This document shows positions 15,541 to 24,667 of a stretch of DNA of 64,000 nucleotides, in pieces. The position numbers and the translations under genes are program-made. Under the pieces are notes generated by a model that worked only from the letters and a program-made list of their open reading frames with translations, ran no database searches and was not told where the DNA came from. This DNA comes from Leptolyngbya sp. BC1307. Its GTDB lineage: Bacteria > Cyanobacteriota > Cyanobacteriia > Phormidesmidales > Phormidesmidaceae. The DNA is taken from positions 1 through 64,000 of the forward strand of contig NZ_NRTA01000004.1 of NCBI RefSeq assembly GCF_002286735.1, read 5' to 3'. Within the stretch, counting starts at the first letter, position 1; every line of letters begins with the position of its first letter.

Positions 15541-18261
15541 TCAGATCATCTTGTCAGCCCAAGGCTCTGGGCCAGATAACAAAGACTCCACCGCCAAGGG
15601 GGGTAGTGGTTTAGCAAAAAGATAGCCCTGTCCGTATTCGCACTGCATGCTCTGCAGTCGCCGCGCTTGTTCGGCGGTCTCAACCCCTTCAGCGACGATA
15701 TCCATCTCCAGGTTGTGGCCCAAAGCAACAATGGTTTTGACCAGCTCAGCGGTGCCGCTCTGCGCAGTCATCGCTGTGATGAACGACTGATCTATTTTCA
15801 AGGTGTCAATCGGAAAGCGCTGGAGACAGCTCAGAGAAGAATAGCCAGTGCCAAAGTCATCAATCCCTAAATGCAGCTTTAGGTCCTTCAGCTGTAAGAG
15901 CACCGCAATCGACGCTTCTACGTCTTCCATCACCACACTTTCGGTTAGCTCCAGCTTTAAAAGGCTGCGCTCTAAACCAGTCTCGACCAAAACGCGATCA
16001 ATTTGTCCTACGAGATCTGGTTGGGCAAACTGCCGCCCTGAAAGGTTAATGCTGATAAAGGGCGATCGCTCAGGAAATTGCTGATGCCATTTTTGCGCTT
16101 GCTCGCAGGCCGTTTCGATAACCCACTGGCCTATCGGCACAATCAATCCGGTCTCCTCAGCGACGGAGATAAATGCGTCTGGAGAGACTATCCCCCTGTC
16201 GGGATGCTGCCAGCGAATCAGCGCTTCAAAGCCAGCCAGCGTTAGCGTTTTAAGACAGATGATCGGCTGATAATACAGCAGAAATTCCTGACGCTCTAAA
16301 GCTTCACGCAGATCGGTTTCTAACCACAGCCGGTGGGAGAGCTGGACGCGCATATCAGCCACAAAAACCTCACACCGCCCCTGACCATTCGCGCTGGCCC
16401 GAGACAGCGCAGTCTGAGCATCCCGCAGCGCATCTTCGGCCCTTAAAACATGGTCAGCTGAGTGAGCGCTACTAAAGGCAATGCCGATGCTGACGGAGGG
16501 AAACAGCCGCTGACCGCTAAGGTCTATCGGCTCAGATAGCTGCTGATTGAAGACTGCAGCCAGCGCTAGAGCAGTGTCCGAACCGACGGGGCTGAGCAGT
16601 ACGGCAAATTCACCGCCAGCTACGCGGGCAACGGTAGCGGTGGGCGGCACGGTTTGCTGAAGTCGCTTAGCTGTCACCTGCAGCAGGCGATCGCTTACCT
16701 GCGGGCCAAAGCTCTCATTAAACGCCCTAAACCGGTCTATGCTCAGTAAAATCACGGCTACCGAGCCGTGGGGCTGCCACTTTATTAGCTTTTGCAGTAC
16801 TTGGGTCAGGCGAGCGCGGTTGGGCAGGCCAGTCGTCGCATCGTAATACGCCCTGCGAAATTCTTTATAGGCCCTTAGCCTGGCACCTGTCAGGCTAAAA
16901 GTTGCCATCGGCAGTACCCAGGGCACCCAAATAGCCTGGGTAAACAGTAACCAGGTAATTGCCCAAAGCCCGACTAATCCGCCCGTGGCAAAAATCATGA
17001 CGATCCGCAGACGAGAAAGCCGACAGGCCAAGCATCCGCCTCCGAGTCCCCATAGATAGACCCAGATGAATTCTCCCCACTGAGGCCATACCCCTAATAG
17101 CGCTCGCTGATCCAGGGCGGCGCTCAGCATCTGGCGGGTCATTTGGGCATGTAGAGCTACCCCCGACATCAGCAGTTTGTCTTCAGCGACATAGCTAAAA
17201 GGCGTGTAGAACAGATCTTTTTGGCTGGGCGCGGTGGTGCCAATCAAAACGATTTTGTCTTCGATCCAGCGGGGGTCGAAGTTGCCTGAGAGCACGTCGG
17301 TAAGCGAAAGCTGTCTGGCTGTTTGGGTCGGGGCAAAGTATCGCACTAGTGTCTGGTAGCCGGTGGCGTCTATGGTTTGATAGCCGCCCGCATTGGCCTC
17401 AATGCGCTGAAATCGGGTATTGCCAACCTGAAGGGCCTCTCGTTCTGGCGTAATTGAGAGGCCCTGAGCGGCCAAAAATTTCTCTACTAGCCGCAGCGAA
17501 AATGAATAGAGCTGGCGATCGCCCACTACCGCAAACATGAAATTACGCCGTACCACCCCATCCGGGTCGATTACAAAATCGTTAAAGCCTACTCGACTAT
17601 CTGGCACCTGCAGCGGCGACGGCACTTCTACTGCGCCGATCTCGTCGAGCTTAGTAATGGTCACCACATTAGATTGCTGCAGCTGCACGGCGAGGGCCTC
17701 AGTCCCCGGCTCGTGCGGCACATCCCGGTAGATATCTAACCCAATGACTCGGGGATTGTATTGCTGTAGCTGAGCGAGCACTTGAGCAAAGATCTGATCA
17801 GAGAGCGGCCACTGTTTCTGGCGCTGAATGTCTTCTTCGGTGATGGCAACGATGACGACCGGGGACGGGGCCGCATTCGCTAGTCGCTGAGAGCGCTGAG
17901 TGGTCAACCGTGTGAATAGATCGAAGGCTTCTAACTCTAGCGGTTGAAAGAGCCCAAACTGAGCTAACCCTAGCAACCCTATTGTGACGGCGCTGCTCAG
18001 GGCGATCGTCATCTGCCAACTGCACTGGCGACGGGGATTGTGCCAGTGCTTGGGTGATAAGCGCCGCTGTACAAGACCCACAGTCTCCCTAAACAGGCTT
18101 CTTAAAATTTTCAAAGCCAAGGCACCAACCAGAGTTAAATAGCAGAACTCCGATTCTAAGACGTTCATTTGACAATTGACGATGCCCAGGGCCGGATCAG
18201 TATTTGAACGAGTGCTTGTGCCTTCGTCGCTGGCGGCGAGATACCGTTTGGCCCAAGCCAC
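15541..18261 (-). CDS. CHASE2-GGDEF-EAL protein, probable c-di-GMP phosphodiesterase
   Basis: 906-aa membrane signalling protein. After a hydrophobic helix near residue 90 comes an extracytoplasmic CHASE2 sensor (VVIVAITEEDI, VIGLDIYRDVPH, GFNDFVIDPDGVVRR). Three hydrophobic helices follow near 395-465, then GGDEF and EAL domains. The cyclase signature is degenerate: residues 548-552 read AGGEF instead of GGDEF, so cyclase activity is doubtful. The EAL domain keeps EAL (679-681), NLS, ELTES, DDFGTGYSSL and KIDQSFI, so hydrolysis of c-di-GMP is likely. The first start is GTG, 6 bp after the M15 gene; ATG at 18168 is an alternative. CHASE2 near FHA, CHAT and DUF928 suggests a surface or biofilm signalling module. 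Confidence 0.92.
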   Translation of the reverse strand: MAWAKRYLAASDEGTSTRSNTDPALGIVNCQMNVLESEFCYLTLVGALALKILRSLFRETVGLVQRRLSPKHWHNPRRQCSWQMTIALSSAVTIGLLGLAQFGLFQPLELEAFDLFTRLTTQRSQRLANAAPSPVVIVAITEEDIQRQKQWPLSDQIFAQVLAQLQQYNPRVIGLDIYRDVPHEPGTEALAVQLQQSNVVTITKLDEIGAVEVPSPLQVPDSRVGFNDFVIDPDGVVRRNFMFAVVGDRQLYSFSLRLVEKFLAAQGLSITPEREALQVGNTRFQRIEANAGGYQTIDATGYQTLVRYFAPTQTARQLSLTDVLSGNFDPRWIEDKIVLIGTTAPSQKDLFYTPFSYVAEDKLLMSGVALHAQMTRQMLSAALDQRALLGVWPQWGEFIWVYLWGLGGGCLACRLSRLRIVMIFATGGLVGLWAITWLLFTQAIWVPWVLPMATFSLTGARLRAYKEFRRAYYDATTGLPNRARLTQVLQKLIKWQPHGSVAVILLSIDRFRAFNESFGPQVSDRLLQVTAKRLQQTVPPTATVARVAGGEFAVLLSPVGSDTALALAAVFNQQLSEPIDLSGQRLFPSVSIGIAFSSAHSADHVLRAEDALRDAQTALSRASANGQGRCEVFVADMRVQLSHRLWLETDLREALERQEFLLYYQPIICLKTLTLAGFEALIRWQHPDRGIVSPDAFISVAEETGLIVPIGQWVIETACEQAQKWHQQFPERSPFISINLSGRQFAQPDLVGQIDRVLVETGLERSLLKLELTESVVMEDVEASIAVLLQLKDLKLHLGIDDFGTGYSSLSCLQRFPIDTLKIDQSFITAMTAQSGTAELVKTIVALGHNLEMDIVAEGVETAEQARRLQSMQCEYGQGYLFAKPLPPLAVESLLSGPEPWADKMI

Positions 18262-18267
18262 TGGCTC

Positions 18268-19053
18268 TTACCAAAGTGGCACTTTCGACCCTCTAGGATA
18301 GGCCCATTGAGCGGGCGCGCCCGGTCGCAAATCTAGATGGACAAACCCACTGCCCACTGCCAGCCCTCCTTTGGGATGGTACTTTTTCAATCGATTAAAC
18401 ACATCGACTACGCCCAGCCCTTCTACCGAAAAATCGACCGCATCGCCATACATATGCCGCGAATTACGAGCGCCGCCAACCCGCCGATTGCTGATCGGGT
18501 CGCGGTAGCCAGAGGTCACCCGAATCGGGCGGCTCCCTAGAAATGTGCGAACTTCGTCCATATACTTGCACAGCTTGACAATGCGCTGAGTGACGGTGGC
18601 ATTGACCGGGATGCGTGTGCCGCCTTTGGTCATTTCAGACCAGGTAAAGCTAGAGACACTCGGCTGAAAGTAGATGGGTTCATAAATGCCCACCGGGCGG
18701 CTAATTCCCGGAATGGAGATGGTCGGGCCGAAGTCTTTGACCTTGGCTGGTTTGGGCTCGGCGGGGTCGTCTTGGGGGTCGTTGTCGGGTTCGGTGCCTT
18801 CTATATGGGAGTGCAAACCATAGACAAACCAGCGAATGCCCTGATGCCCTTCTGGGGGCTGAGCTAGCTGAAAAAAAACGTGATCGTCGGCCTCAGTGTT
18901 GGGCAGTCCCTCGTAGGGAGAGTAATCGACAATTTCGAAGACTGTGCCTGCTTTGGTGAAAATGAGCTGGTCGGGGAGATCTTTTTCTTTGAGCTGAGCT
19001 GCCTGAACAGGCAAAGCTTTGAGGAAGGTATCGGCAGTAATAGCGAGCTTCAT
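18268..19053 (-). CDS. Peptidase M15 (YcbK-like) family protein
   Basis: 261-aa protein. The C-terminal 130 residues are a zinc D-Ala-D-Ala peptidase-type M15_3 domain with ligands His200 and Asp207 in SRHMYGDAVDF and His239 in GFVHLDLRP, plus the lead-in RVTSGYRDPISNRRVGG. The N-terminal half (residues 1-110) is unlike known peptidases and may bind substrate or cell wall. No signal peptide is evident, which is odd for a wall enzyme, although some family members are released by lysis or phage-like routes. The CHASE2 gene starts 6 bp after the stop, so the two may be translationally linked. Confidence 0.87.
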   Translation of the reverse strand: MKLAITADTFLKALPVQAAQLKEKDLPDQLIFTKAGTVFEIVDYSPYEGLPNTEADDHVFFQLAQPPEGHQGIRWFVYGLHSHIEGTEPDNDPQDDPAEPKPAKVKDFGPTISIPGISRPVGIYEPIYFQPSVSSFTWSEMTKGGTRIPVNATVTQRIVKLCKYMDEVRTFLGSRPIRVTSGYRDPISNRRVGGARNSRHMYGDAVDFSVEGLGVVDVFNRLKKYHPKGGLAVGSGFVHLDLRPGAPAQWAYPRGSKVPLW

Positions 19054-19245
19054 GATGCTTAAAATTCCTTACTTAGGTGAAATTAACCCATGAGCTCACC
19101 ACGCTATCATGCCTGCTAGGGGCGATCGCTGCTACGACGTATCGCGCATCAAAAAACAAAAAATCTTAAATGTCGGTGAGGGTTCACTCATAAAGCAGCG
19201 GGCAAATTAACTAAAGCTAAAGTGATCAACGCTATGGACGCCTGT

Positions 19246-19920
19246 TCACCAGGGCAGCACCTGGCCGTTTGAATGCCAAAACGTCCCTGTGGTTTCTAGC
19301 GTCAGCTGATCAATTCTGGCGAGCAGTCCTTCGACCGATTCTGTCGGGGAGATGCCGCTGTCTGTAAAGTTAGTCATGCCCGTACTGACTAGCCCCGGGT
19401 GCAAAATCGCCACGGCAATCCCTTTTGGCTTCAGATCGTGCGAGAGCGACTTACCCGTCATCGACACCGCCACTTTGGACATGCGATAGCCATAGCTGCC
19501 GCCCGAGGTATTGTCTTCAATAGAGCCCATGCGGCTAGTCATAATGGCAACTTTGCCACCCGATGCCAAATTCGGCAGTAGCGCCTGGGTGAACCGAAGG
19601 GGCGCGATCGCATTCACCTCAAACTGTTCTCGAATGCCGTCTACATTTAAATTTTCCCAGCTGGACTGACGGTAAATGCCTGCATTGTTGATGAGTACAT
19701 CTATCGGCTGGCCCTCTAGCGCTTTGAGCAGGGTGGCGATCGCCTGCTCGTCACTAATATTAACGCCCGCTTCTATCCGTACGCCCAGGTCAGCCAGATG
19801 ATCAAGCTCTGCCGAACTGTGGCGGCAGACGGCGATCGCGCGATCGCCTCTAGCCTGAAGCTGTCTGCAATACTCGTAGCCAATGCCGCGATTAGCCCCT
19901 GTCACCAAATAAGTCGCCAT
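19246..19920 (-). CDS. Short-chain dehydrogenase/reductase
   Basis: 224-aa NAD(P)-dependent oxidoreductase of the classical SDR fold. It has TGANRGIG (residues 7-14) for cofactor binding, NNAG near 78 and the catalytic Ser129, Tyr145 and Lys149 (YRMSK). The C-terminus (ILHPGLVSTGMTNF) resembles the C-factor-like carbonyl reductases. ATG at 19920 is preceded by a GGAGAC-rich purine tract, and the upstream TTG frame is only that tract translated. The substrate is unknown. It lies in the same direction as the FKBP gene, 82 bp downstream of it. Confidence 0.92.
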   Translation of the reverse strand: MATYLVTGANRGIGYEYCRQLQARGDRAIAVCRHSSAELDHLADLGVRIEAGVNISDEQAIATLLKALEGQPIDVLINNAGIYRQSSWENLNVDGIREQFEVNAIAPLRFTQALLPNLASGGKVAIMTSRMGSIEDNTSGGSYGYRMSKVAVSMTGKSLSHDLKPKGIAVAILHPGLVSTGMTNFTDSGISPTESVEGLLARIDQLTLETTGTFWHSNGQVLPW

Positions 19921-20002
19921 GTTTTCCGTCTCCTGTCTCCTGTTTTCTGTCTCCTCTCTCCCACCCAATCACCCTCAGCCTAATCTGCTATTCTCCCCAA
20001 CC

Positions 20003-20431
20003 TCAAAGAATCGCCACCAGCTCTAGCTCAAAGGTCAAATCCTGCCCTGCCAGTGGATGATTGCCATCGAGGGTGACCTGATCCCCCTGCATATCGGTGA
20101 TCGTCACCGCCATTGACTCGCCGTCAGGCACCTGCATTTGCAGCCGCTGGCCAACGGCTAGCTCAAAGTCAGCCGGAATATTCTGCCGCTCAATGTCAGC
20201 TACCATTTCCCTGCGATAGGGGCCATAGGCTTCATCTGCCGGAATCGTCGCTGTTACTGACTCACCCGGACTTAGCCCCGTCACTGCCTGGTCAAAGCCT
20301 GGGATCACCATGCCCGATCCCAAGGTAAACTCCAAAGGCTCACGGCTTTTAGAAGAGTCAAACACCCGACCGCTGTTGAGAGTGCCCGTGTAGTGAACTT
20401 TGACGGTATCGCCTGCTTTTGCCTGAGCCAT
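20003..20431 (-). CDS. FKBP-type peptidyl-prolyl isomerase, SlyD-like
   Basis: 142-aa cytosolic prolyl isomerase and chaperone. KVHYTGTLNSGRVFDSS and FTLGSGMVIPGFDQAV form the FKBP active site, and the IF-like chaperone flap lies between residues about 70 and 120. The C-terminus (VTLDGNHPLAGQDLTFELELV) is the SlyD signature. The His/Cys metal-binding tail of E. coli SlyD is absent. ATG at 20431 gives the normal family N-terminus (MAQAKAGDTVKVHYTG); a frame extension upstream consists of a short repeat of TGCAATCAC. Confidence 0.93.
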   Translation of the reverse strand: MAQAKAGDTVKVHYTGTLNSGRVFDSSKSREPLEFTLGSGMVIPGFDQAVTGLSPGESVTATIPADEAYGPYRREMVADIERQNIPADFELAVGQRLQMQVPDGESMAVTITDMQGDQVTLDGNHPLAGQDLTFELELVAIL

Positions 20432-20458
20432 AGTGATTGCATGTACCTGTGATTGCAT

Positions 20459-20972
20459 AAACCAGAACGCTTTAGAGTTTAAACGGTTTATGTCGCCAGG
20501 ATCGAGTTTGCAGGCCTCCGAGTAGTTGCGCTCAATGGCTCCGTTCGCCCGCTACAGGGCCGTATGGCGACCCAAATGGCCGCAACAGTGCTATGTTTAT
20601 AAAGTGTATTAAATACTACACCTGGTAAGCAGTTCATAGGCAGCGCCTTTGAACCCCGCCATAATAAGACTGTGTAAGCGGGCAAAATAACGCTAATTTT
20701 ATTTCTCTGAAATTTTTCCGTCTGGCGTATTTTCGGTTGCCCTGTCGTTTTGAGTGCTGTTTTCCTTCAGCGCTAGCGGCTCGCAATTCAAACGGTCTTT
20801 ACCCAATTGTTTGCTAAGGCAGCGCCTTGAGTGGACATTTGAACAATTGCTTGCAATGTCTACAGCTCCGGCTTAGTCAAGGTTTGGCTGGCTAAAAGTG
20901 GCCAAAAAATTTTGGTTTTTTATTTTCTTTTAGAAAATCAAATTCTTATCTCAAAGTGTCTGGAACGCTCTC
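20459..20972. other. Intergenic region with no recognisable gene
   Basis: About 510 bp. A 65-codon minus-strand open frame at its left end has no family resemblance and no box. The right half is AT-rich and probably holds promoter sequence for the following open frame. I saw no RNA gene or mobile element here. Confidence 0.5.
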
Positions 20973-21359
20973 TTGATTAGAGTGACAGATACTCGTTTTT
21001 CTTTCTTCCCAATTCCAGTGTCTTATCGTCATCCCAAAAACCCCTCCGAAAACCTTTCTAAAAAACTATGGATTCGGTCAGCCTGTATCGTGACGCTGCT
21101 AGTTGCTGCGCATGGGCTTCAGCGCTTGGCTGAGGAAAACCCGCTCAGCGGCCTAAGCGCCCAGCAGATTAGTTTTTCACAGGCTATGAGTAAAAGCGAC
21201 TTACGCCAGGCCGACCCACGCTTAGTAGAGGGAGGCATACCCTTTGGCGATGGGAACATCTGGCTGACTGAGGTGGCCGAGCGGGTTACCTCTAATGCCA
21301 TACTACCGGCTGAAGATGCTAGCTGCGAAAAGGCAAAGGGCGATCGCCATAGCTGCTAA
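20973..21359 (+). CDS. Hypothetical protein, possibly membrane-anchored
   Basis: Open frame of up to 128 aa, not recognised. The first possible start is TTG at 20973, with GTG choices at 20982 and 21021. A hydrophobic helix at residues about 33-48 (IRSACIVTLLVAAHGL) would anchor or export it. The rest is polar with no domain I can name. A terminator-like hairpin lies about 110 bp downstream. Without an ATG or clear ribosome binding site, the gene remains uncertain. Confidence 0.35.
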   Translation: MIRVTDTRFSFFPIPVSYRHPKNPSENLSKKLWIRSACIVTLLVAAHGLQRLAEENPLSGLSAQQISFSQAMSKSDLRQADPRLVEGGIPFGDGNIWLTEVAERVTSNAILPAEDASCEKAKGDRHSC

Positions 21360-21794
21360 ACCCTACGCTGATCAAGCAGATCCCCTCAATCACAGCTTTG
21401 ATTTGACTATCGATAGCTAGGGGTACCGCTCCGAGCTAATCCGGCAAAGTGGCCAACGCTACATTTAGACACAAGCTGTATAGCGCCGCTTCACAGCTTG
21501 TGTCATTTCCCTCGTAAAGTCAGAGCAGAAAATCTGAATTCCTTATTTTTCAGGCAAATCTTTAAGCGGCAATCCTTAAAAATGAATATCAGATGAAGCT
21601 AGCGACTATTTTGACCGTTATTATCCTGATTTCGCCATGATATATTGAATTAAGTTAATAGACTGAGTTGTTTGGTGTAAATCTTACGGTGAGATATCAA
21701 CGCATGTCAGGCAGAGTGCATCGGCTGGCCACTCAGGTTTATTGCTGCTGTGAGCGCAGTTATTTAAAGAACATACATATCCCCACTTTTTACC
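21360..21794. other. Intergenic region upstream of the polysaccharide genes
   Basis: 435 bp. It holds the hairpin at 21468-21504 and, further right, AT-rich sequence (TTGAATTAAGTTAATAG near 21645) that may include the promoter of the HpsE-like gene. I see no coding sequence. Confidence 0.5.
21468..21504 (+). terminator. Terminator-like hairpin
   Basis: GACACAAGCTGT (21468-21479) pairs perfectly with ACAGCTTGTGTC (21493-21504) across a 13-nt loop. The following bases are ATTTCC, so the T-run is short and termination strength is uncertain. Confidence 0.5.
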
Positions 21795-22802
21795 ATGACT
21801 GTATCGCCGTCTGATGCTTACTTGTCTGGTGATCCACCTGTAGCTGACTGCTCTTGTATGAGCTTTTCGGTGGCGGTCTGCACTTACAACGGTGCAGAGC
21901 GAGTGGGTAAGGTTTTAGAATATCTTTATGTTCAGACGGGTACTGAGAAATTTGGCTGGGAGGTTATTGTTGTCGATAACAACAGTTCCGACCAAACTCA
22001 AGAAACCATACAGCATTACCAGTCAGTGTGGCAGGGCAGCGTTCCGCTCAGATACTGTTTTGAACCCAAGCAAGGGCTTGCTTTTGCTAGACAGCGTGCT
22101 GTAGAAGAAGCTCGTGGCAAGCTGATTGGGTTCTTGGATGATGACAATTTGCCCGGGACGGACTGGGTTGCTAAGGCATTTGCTTTTGCCCAAAGCCACC
22201 CTAAGGCAGGGGCTTATGGCAGCTACATTGTAGGCGAGTTTGAGACTAAGCCACCCAAAAACTTTGAGCGCATTGCATCGCTTTTAGCGCTGACGAACCG
22301 GGGCGATAAAGCACTCTTCTACTACCCGAGTAAGAAAGTGCTGCCGCCGGGAGCGGGGTTAGTCGTCAAAAAACGGGCGTGGTTAGAGAATGTGCCGAAG
22401 TCATGTTTTTTGCAAGGGCGAGTCGCCGGTCATCAGTTGCCTGGAGAAGACTTAGAGGCTTTGCTGTACATTCAACGGGCAGGCTGGGGAATTTGGTATA
22501 ACCCTGAGATGACGCTGCTGCACTGCATTCCCAGCTGGCGACTAACCCCCGAGTATTTGCTTAAGCTCTGTCAGACGATTGGGCTCAGTCGCTTTTATAC
22601 AAGGATGCTCAGTGTTCAAAAATGGCAGCGCCCGGTGGCAACGCTGGCGTATATGGGCAGAGATTTGTTTAGAGTGTCTCGTCATCTGCTCCGGCATAGA
22701 AACAATTTAGATAGCGATCTGATTGCTCTGTGCGAATTCAAGCTCTACTTGAGTAGCTTGGTCAGTCCTTTTTATCTGCTGAGAAAGCAGATTGGCCTGT
22801 GA
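21795..22802 (+). CDS. hpsE: HpsE-like GT2 glycosyltransferase
   Basis: 335-aa cytosolic family-2 glycosyltransferase that transfers a sugar from a nucleotide donor to a growing polysaccharide. The GT-A fold is shown by VAVCTYNGAERV, WEVIVVDNNSSDQT and the metal-binding DDD at 115-117 (FLDDDNLPG). LRYCFEPKQGLAFARQRAV and KKVLPPGAGLVVKKRAWLENVP match the hormogonium polysaccharide HpsE group of cyanobacteria closely by eye. No membrane helix is seen. A membrane-protein gene follows 50 bp downstream, and an opposing four-gene polysaccharide operon faces it. Family GT2 is certain; the HpsE assignment is from recalled similarity and needs an alignment. Confidence 0.82.
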   Translation: MTVSPSDAYLSGDPPVADCSCMSFSVAVCTYNGAERVGKVLEYLYVQTGTEKFGWEVIVVDNNSSDQTQETIQHYQSVWQGSVPLRYCFEPKQGLAFARQRAVEEARGKLIGFLDDDNLPGTDWVAKAFAFAQSHPKAGAYGSYIVGEFETKPPKNFERIASLLALTNRGDKALFYYPSKKVLPPGAGLVVKKRAWLENVPKSCFLQGRVAGHQLPGEDLEALLYIQRAGWGIWYNPEMTLLHCIPSWRLTPEYLLKLCQTIGLSRFYTRMLSVQKWQRPVATLAYMGRDLFRVSRHLLRHRNNLDSDLIALCEFKLYLSSLVSPFYLLRKQIGL

Positions 22803-22852
22803 GTGGCCGTAACTCTTGTAGAGTGGGCGCATAGGACTAGAAAAAGGGTTTT

Positions 22853-23566
22853 ATGGCAAGTCATTTTTTGCACCAAGTTGGAAGGCTGAAAAAAGATTGG
22901 GCGTTTTGGCTTCCTAACTTGCTGGCAGTCGCTTCGTTTGGTATCTTGGGCATTTTTGGCATTATTTATCGAGGGGTGGGTGGCAGAGTCATTATCACTC
23001 TGTTCGAAGAAAGCTTTGCGCAAAAGCGCCCCTATCAGGGCGTTTTGACCGAGGCCTCTGAGATCCTCTGGAGCTTAGCGGCGGGCATTTTATGGTTCAC
23101 TTTCAGCTATTTGAAAGCAAAACATCCGTCAGCGGCTCAGTCAGCGACTCAGTATGTTCAAAAGAGCATGCTCTTTTTGTGTTTGTTGGTCACGATGTTT
23201 TTGCTGGACGACAACTTTCGCATGACTTTGATGCTGAGTTTTTACTTCAAAATTCCTAAAGTCCTGATATACGGCGTTTACTCTATTTGCTTAACTGCCT
23301 ACGTTCTATCGTTCAAAAAGTTTATTCTCAAAACACCCTATCTGCTGTTAGTCATCTCGATTTGCCTACTGTCAATATCTTCTCTAACAGATGTTATTCA
23401 TCCGCAGGGCCAAGGTTTACCCGTGATGTTAGAAGACGGCACTAAGTTTATCGGTCTTTTGAACTTTTTGATCTACTGTTGGAAAGTGAGTCTTTTGTTG
23501 ATTCGCGATCGCCAGTCTGCCCTTTTAGAAATGGCGAGCGATCGCCGGGTTCAGACCAGGCCATAA
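22853..23566 (+). CDS. Multi-pass membrane protein of unknown function
   Basis: 237-aa protein with about six hydrophobic helices (for example NLLAVASFGILGIFGIIY near 20, MLFLCLLVTMFLLDDNF near 105, LLLVISICLLSIS near 165). A conserved-looking LLDDNFR turn and the C-terminal LEDGTKFIGLLNFLIY stretch occur in other unnamed bacterial membrane proteins. No enzymatic motif is visible. It follows the HpsE-like gene in the same direction, preceded by AAGGG, and its 3' end overlaps the opposing GT4 gene by 42 bp. A role in polysaccharide export or modification is possible but unsupported. Confidence 0.7.
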   Translation: MASHFLHQVGRLKKDWAFWLPNLLAVASFGILGIFGIIYRGVGGRVIITLFEESFAQKRPYQGVLTEASEILWSLAAGILWFTFSYLKAKHPSAAQSATQYVQKSMLFLCLLVTMFLLDDNFRMTLMLSFYFKIPKVLIYGVYSICLTAYVLSFKKFILKTPYLLLVISICLLSISSLTDVIHPQGQGLPVMLEDGTKFIGLLNFLIYCWKVSLLLIRDRQSALLEMASDRRVQTRP

Positions 23567-24667
23567 GACGGGTAAATAGTTCTCTACAGCCGCCTTTAGG
23601 GTAAATTGCCGGAGCCAGTCAGCCCCTACCGATCTCACATTGCCGTCTAGTACCTTCTCTATCGCGATCGCCATTGCCTGACTATCGCCAATCTCAACTA
23701 GCTCGCCGTATTTACCCTTTGCCAGAATCTCGGCGGCCCCGCTCGGGCAATTAGTTGAGACAACAGGCGTCCCTACTGCCATCGCCTCGATTAAGACATT
23801 GGGTAAGCCTTCCCACTTAGAAGAGAGTACAAAAACATCAGATTGTTTCATGTAGGCGTGCGGGTTGTTGACAAATCCGAGGAAGTCCACATCGGCCTTA
23901 ACGCCTAAGCTAGCAGCTAATCCCGACAGCGCTTGACGCTCTGGCCCCACCCCCAAAATTAGTAAATGGGCGGCTCTATGCTGGCGAACCTGAGCAAAAG
24001 CTTTGATCAGCGTCGAAAAATCTTTTTGTTCAGATAATCGGCCCACTCCAAGCACGACGGGAGTCGCTTGGTTCTGGTTCGCTTGGTTAACTAGCCAGGG
24101 ATGATCGAGATCGGCTTTTGAATTTTCTATGAGAGAGGGCGTGATGACGGGGTTGTAAACCACTTTGATGCGGTCAGCTGGCATACCCGTTACTTGCAAG
24201 AGATCGTCAGCAACGCCATGAGAGACGGCGATGACTTCATCGGCCCAGGGATAAAACCATCTGGCCAATCGGCCTGACCATTGGTCGGTCTTGCAATATT
24301 TTGACTGGCTAGAGAGCGTATTGGCTTCCCGCACAGATAGCCGAGTATTCACACCGGCCAGACGCTTCGCCCAAATCGCAATTTCGATGTTGTAATGCAG
24401 CGTAGTTAGCATGGCAGCCGGTCTTTCCCGCCTCAGGTACCCAGCTAGTTTGGGCAGCCCCTGAAGCATTCGAGGTGCGTGCAAGTCGATGATCCTTACC
24501 TGGGGGGGCACCAGATTCAGGTACGGGCCATCTGCTTTATTGAGCACCAAATCTACTGATAGCCCTTGATCGACAAATCCCTGCATGAGATTAACCATCA
24601 TCCGTTCAGCCCCGCCACCGGATAAAAGCCGCAGGTAAATTGCGATCTGAGAAGATGAGTTACTCAT
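23525..24667 (-). CDS. GT4-family glycosyltransferase
   Basis: 380-aa GT-B fold transferase. The N-domain has GGGAERMMVNLMQGF, typical of family 4. The C-domain has VLGVGRLSEQKDFSTLIKAF near 205 and the E-x7-E donor site in SKWEGLPNVLIEAMAVGTPVV near 285. It likely transfers a hexose in polysaccharide or glycolipid assembly. Its ATG overlaps the stop of the upstream PepSY-type gene in the ATGA arrangement, so the two are translationally coupled. It is last in an operon of four minus-strand genes. Confidence 0.92.
   Translation of the reverse strand: MSNSSSQIAIYLRLLSGGGAERMMVNLMQGFVDQGLSVDLVLNKADGPYLNLVPPQVRIIDLHAPRMLQGLPKLAGYLRRERPAAMLTTLHYNIEIAIWAKRLAGVNTRLSVREANTLSSQSKYCKTDQWSGRLARWFYPWADEVIAVSHGVADDLLQVTGMPADRIKVVYNPVITPSLIENSKADLDHPWLVNQANQNQATPVVLGVGRLSEQKDFSTLIKAFAQVRQHRAAHLLILGVGPERQALSGLAASLGVKADVDFLGFVNNPHAYMKQSDVFVLSSKWEGLPNVLIEAMAVGTPVVSTNCPSGAAEILAKGKYGELVEIGDSQAMAIAIEKVLDGNVRSVGADWLRQFTLKAAVENYLPVLWPGLNPAIARHF

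Noticed and set aside
20488-20685. 65-codon minus-strand frame beside the FKBP gene
   Set aside because: No box, no family resemblance and a composition unlike the neighbouring genes; probably chance.
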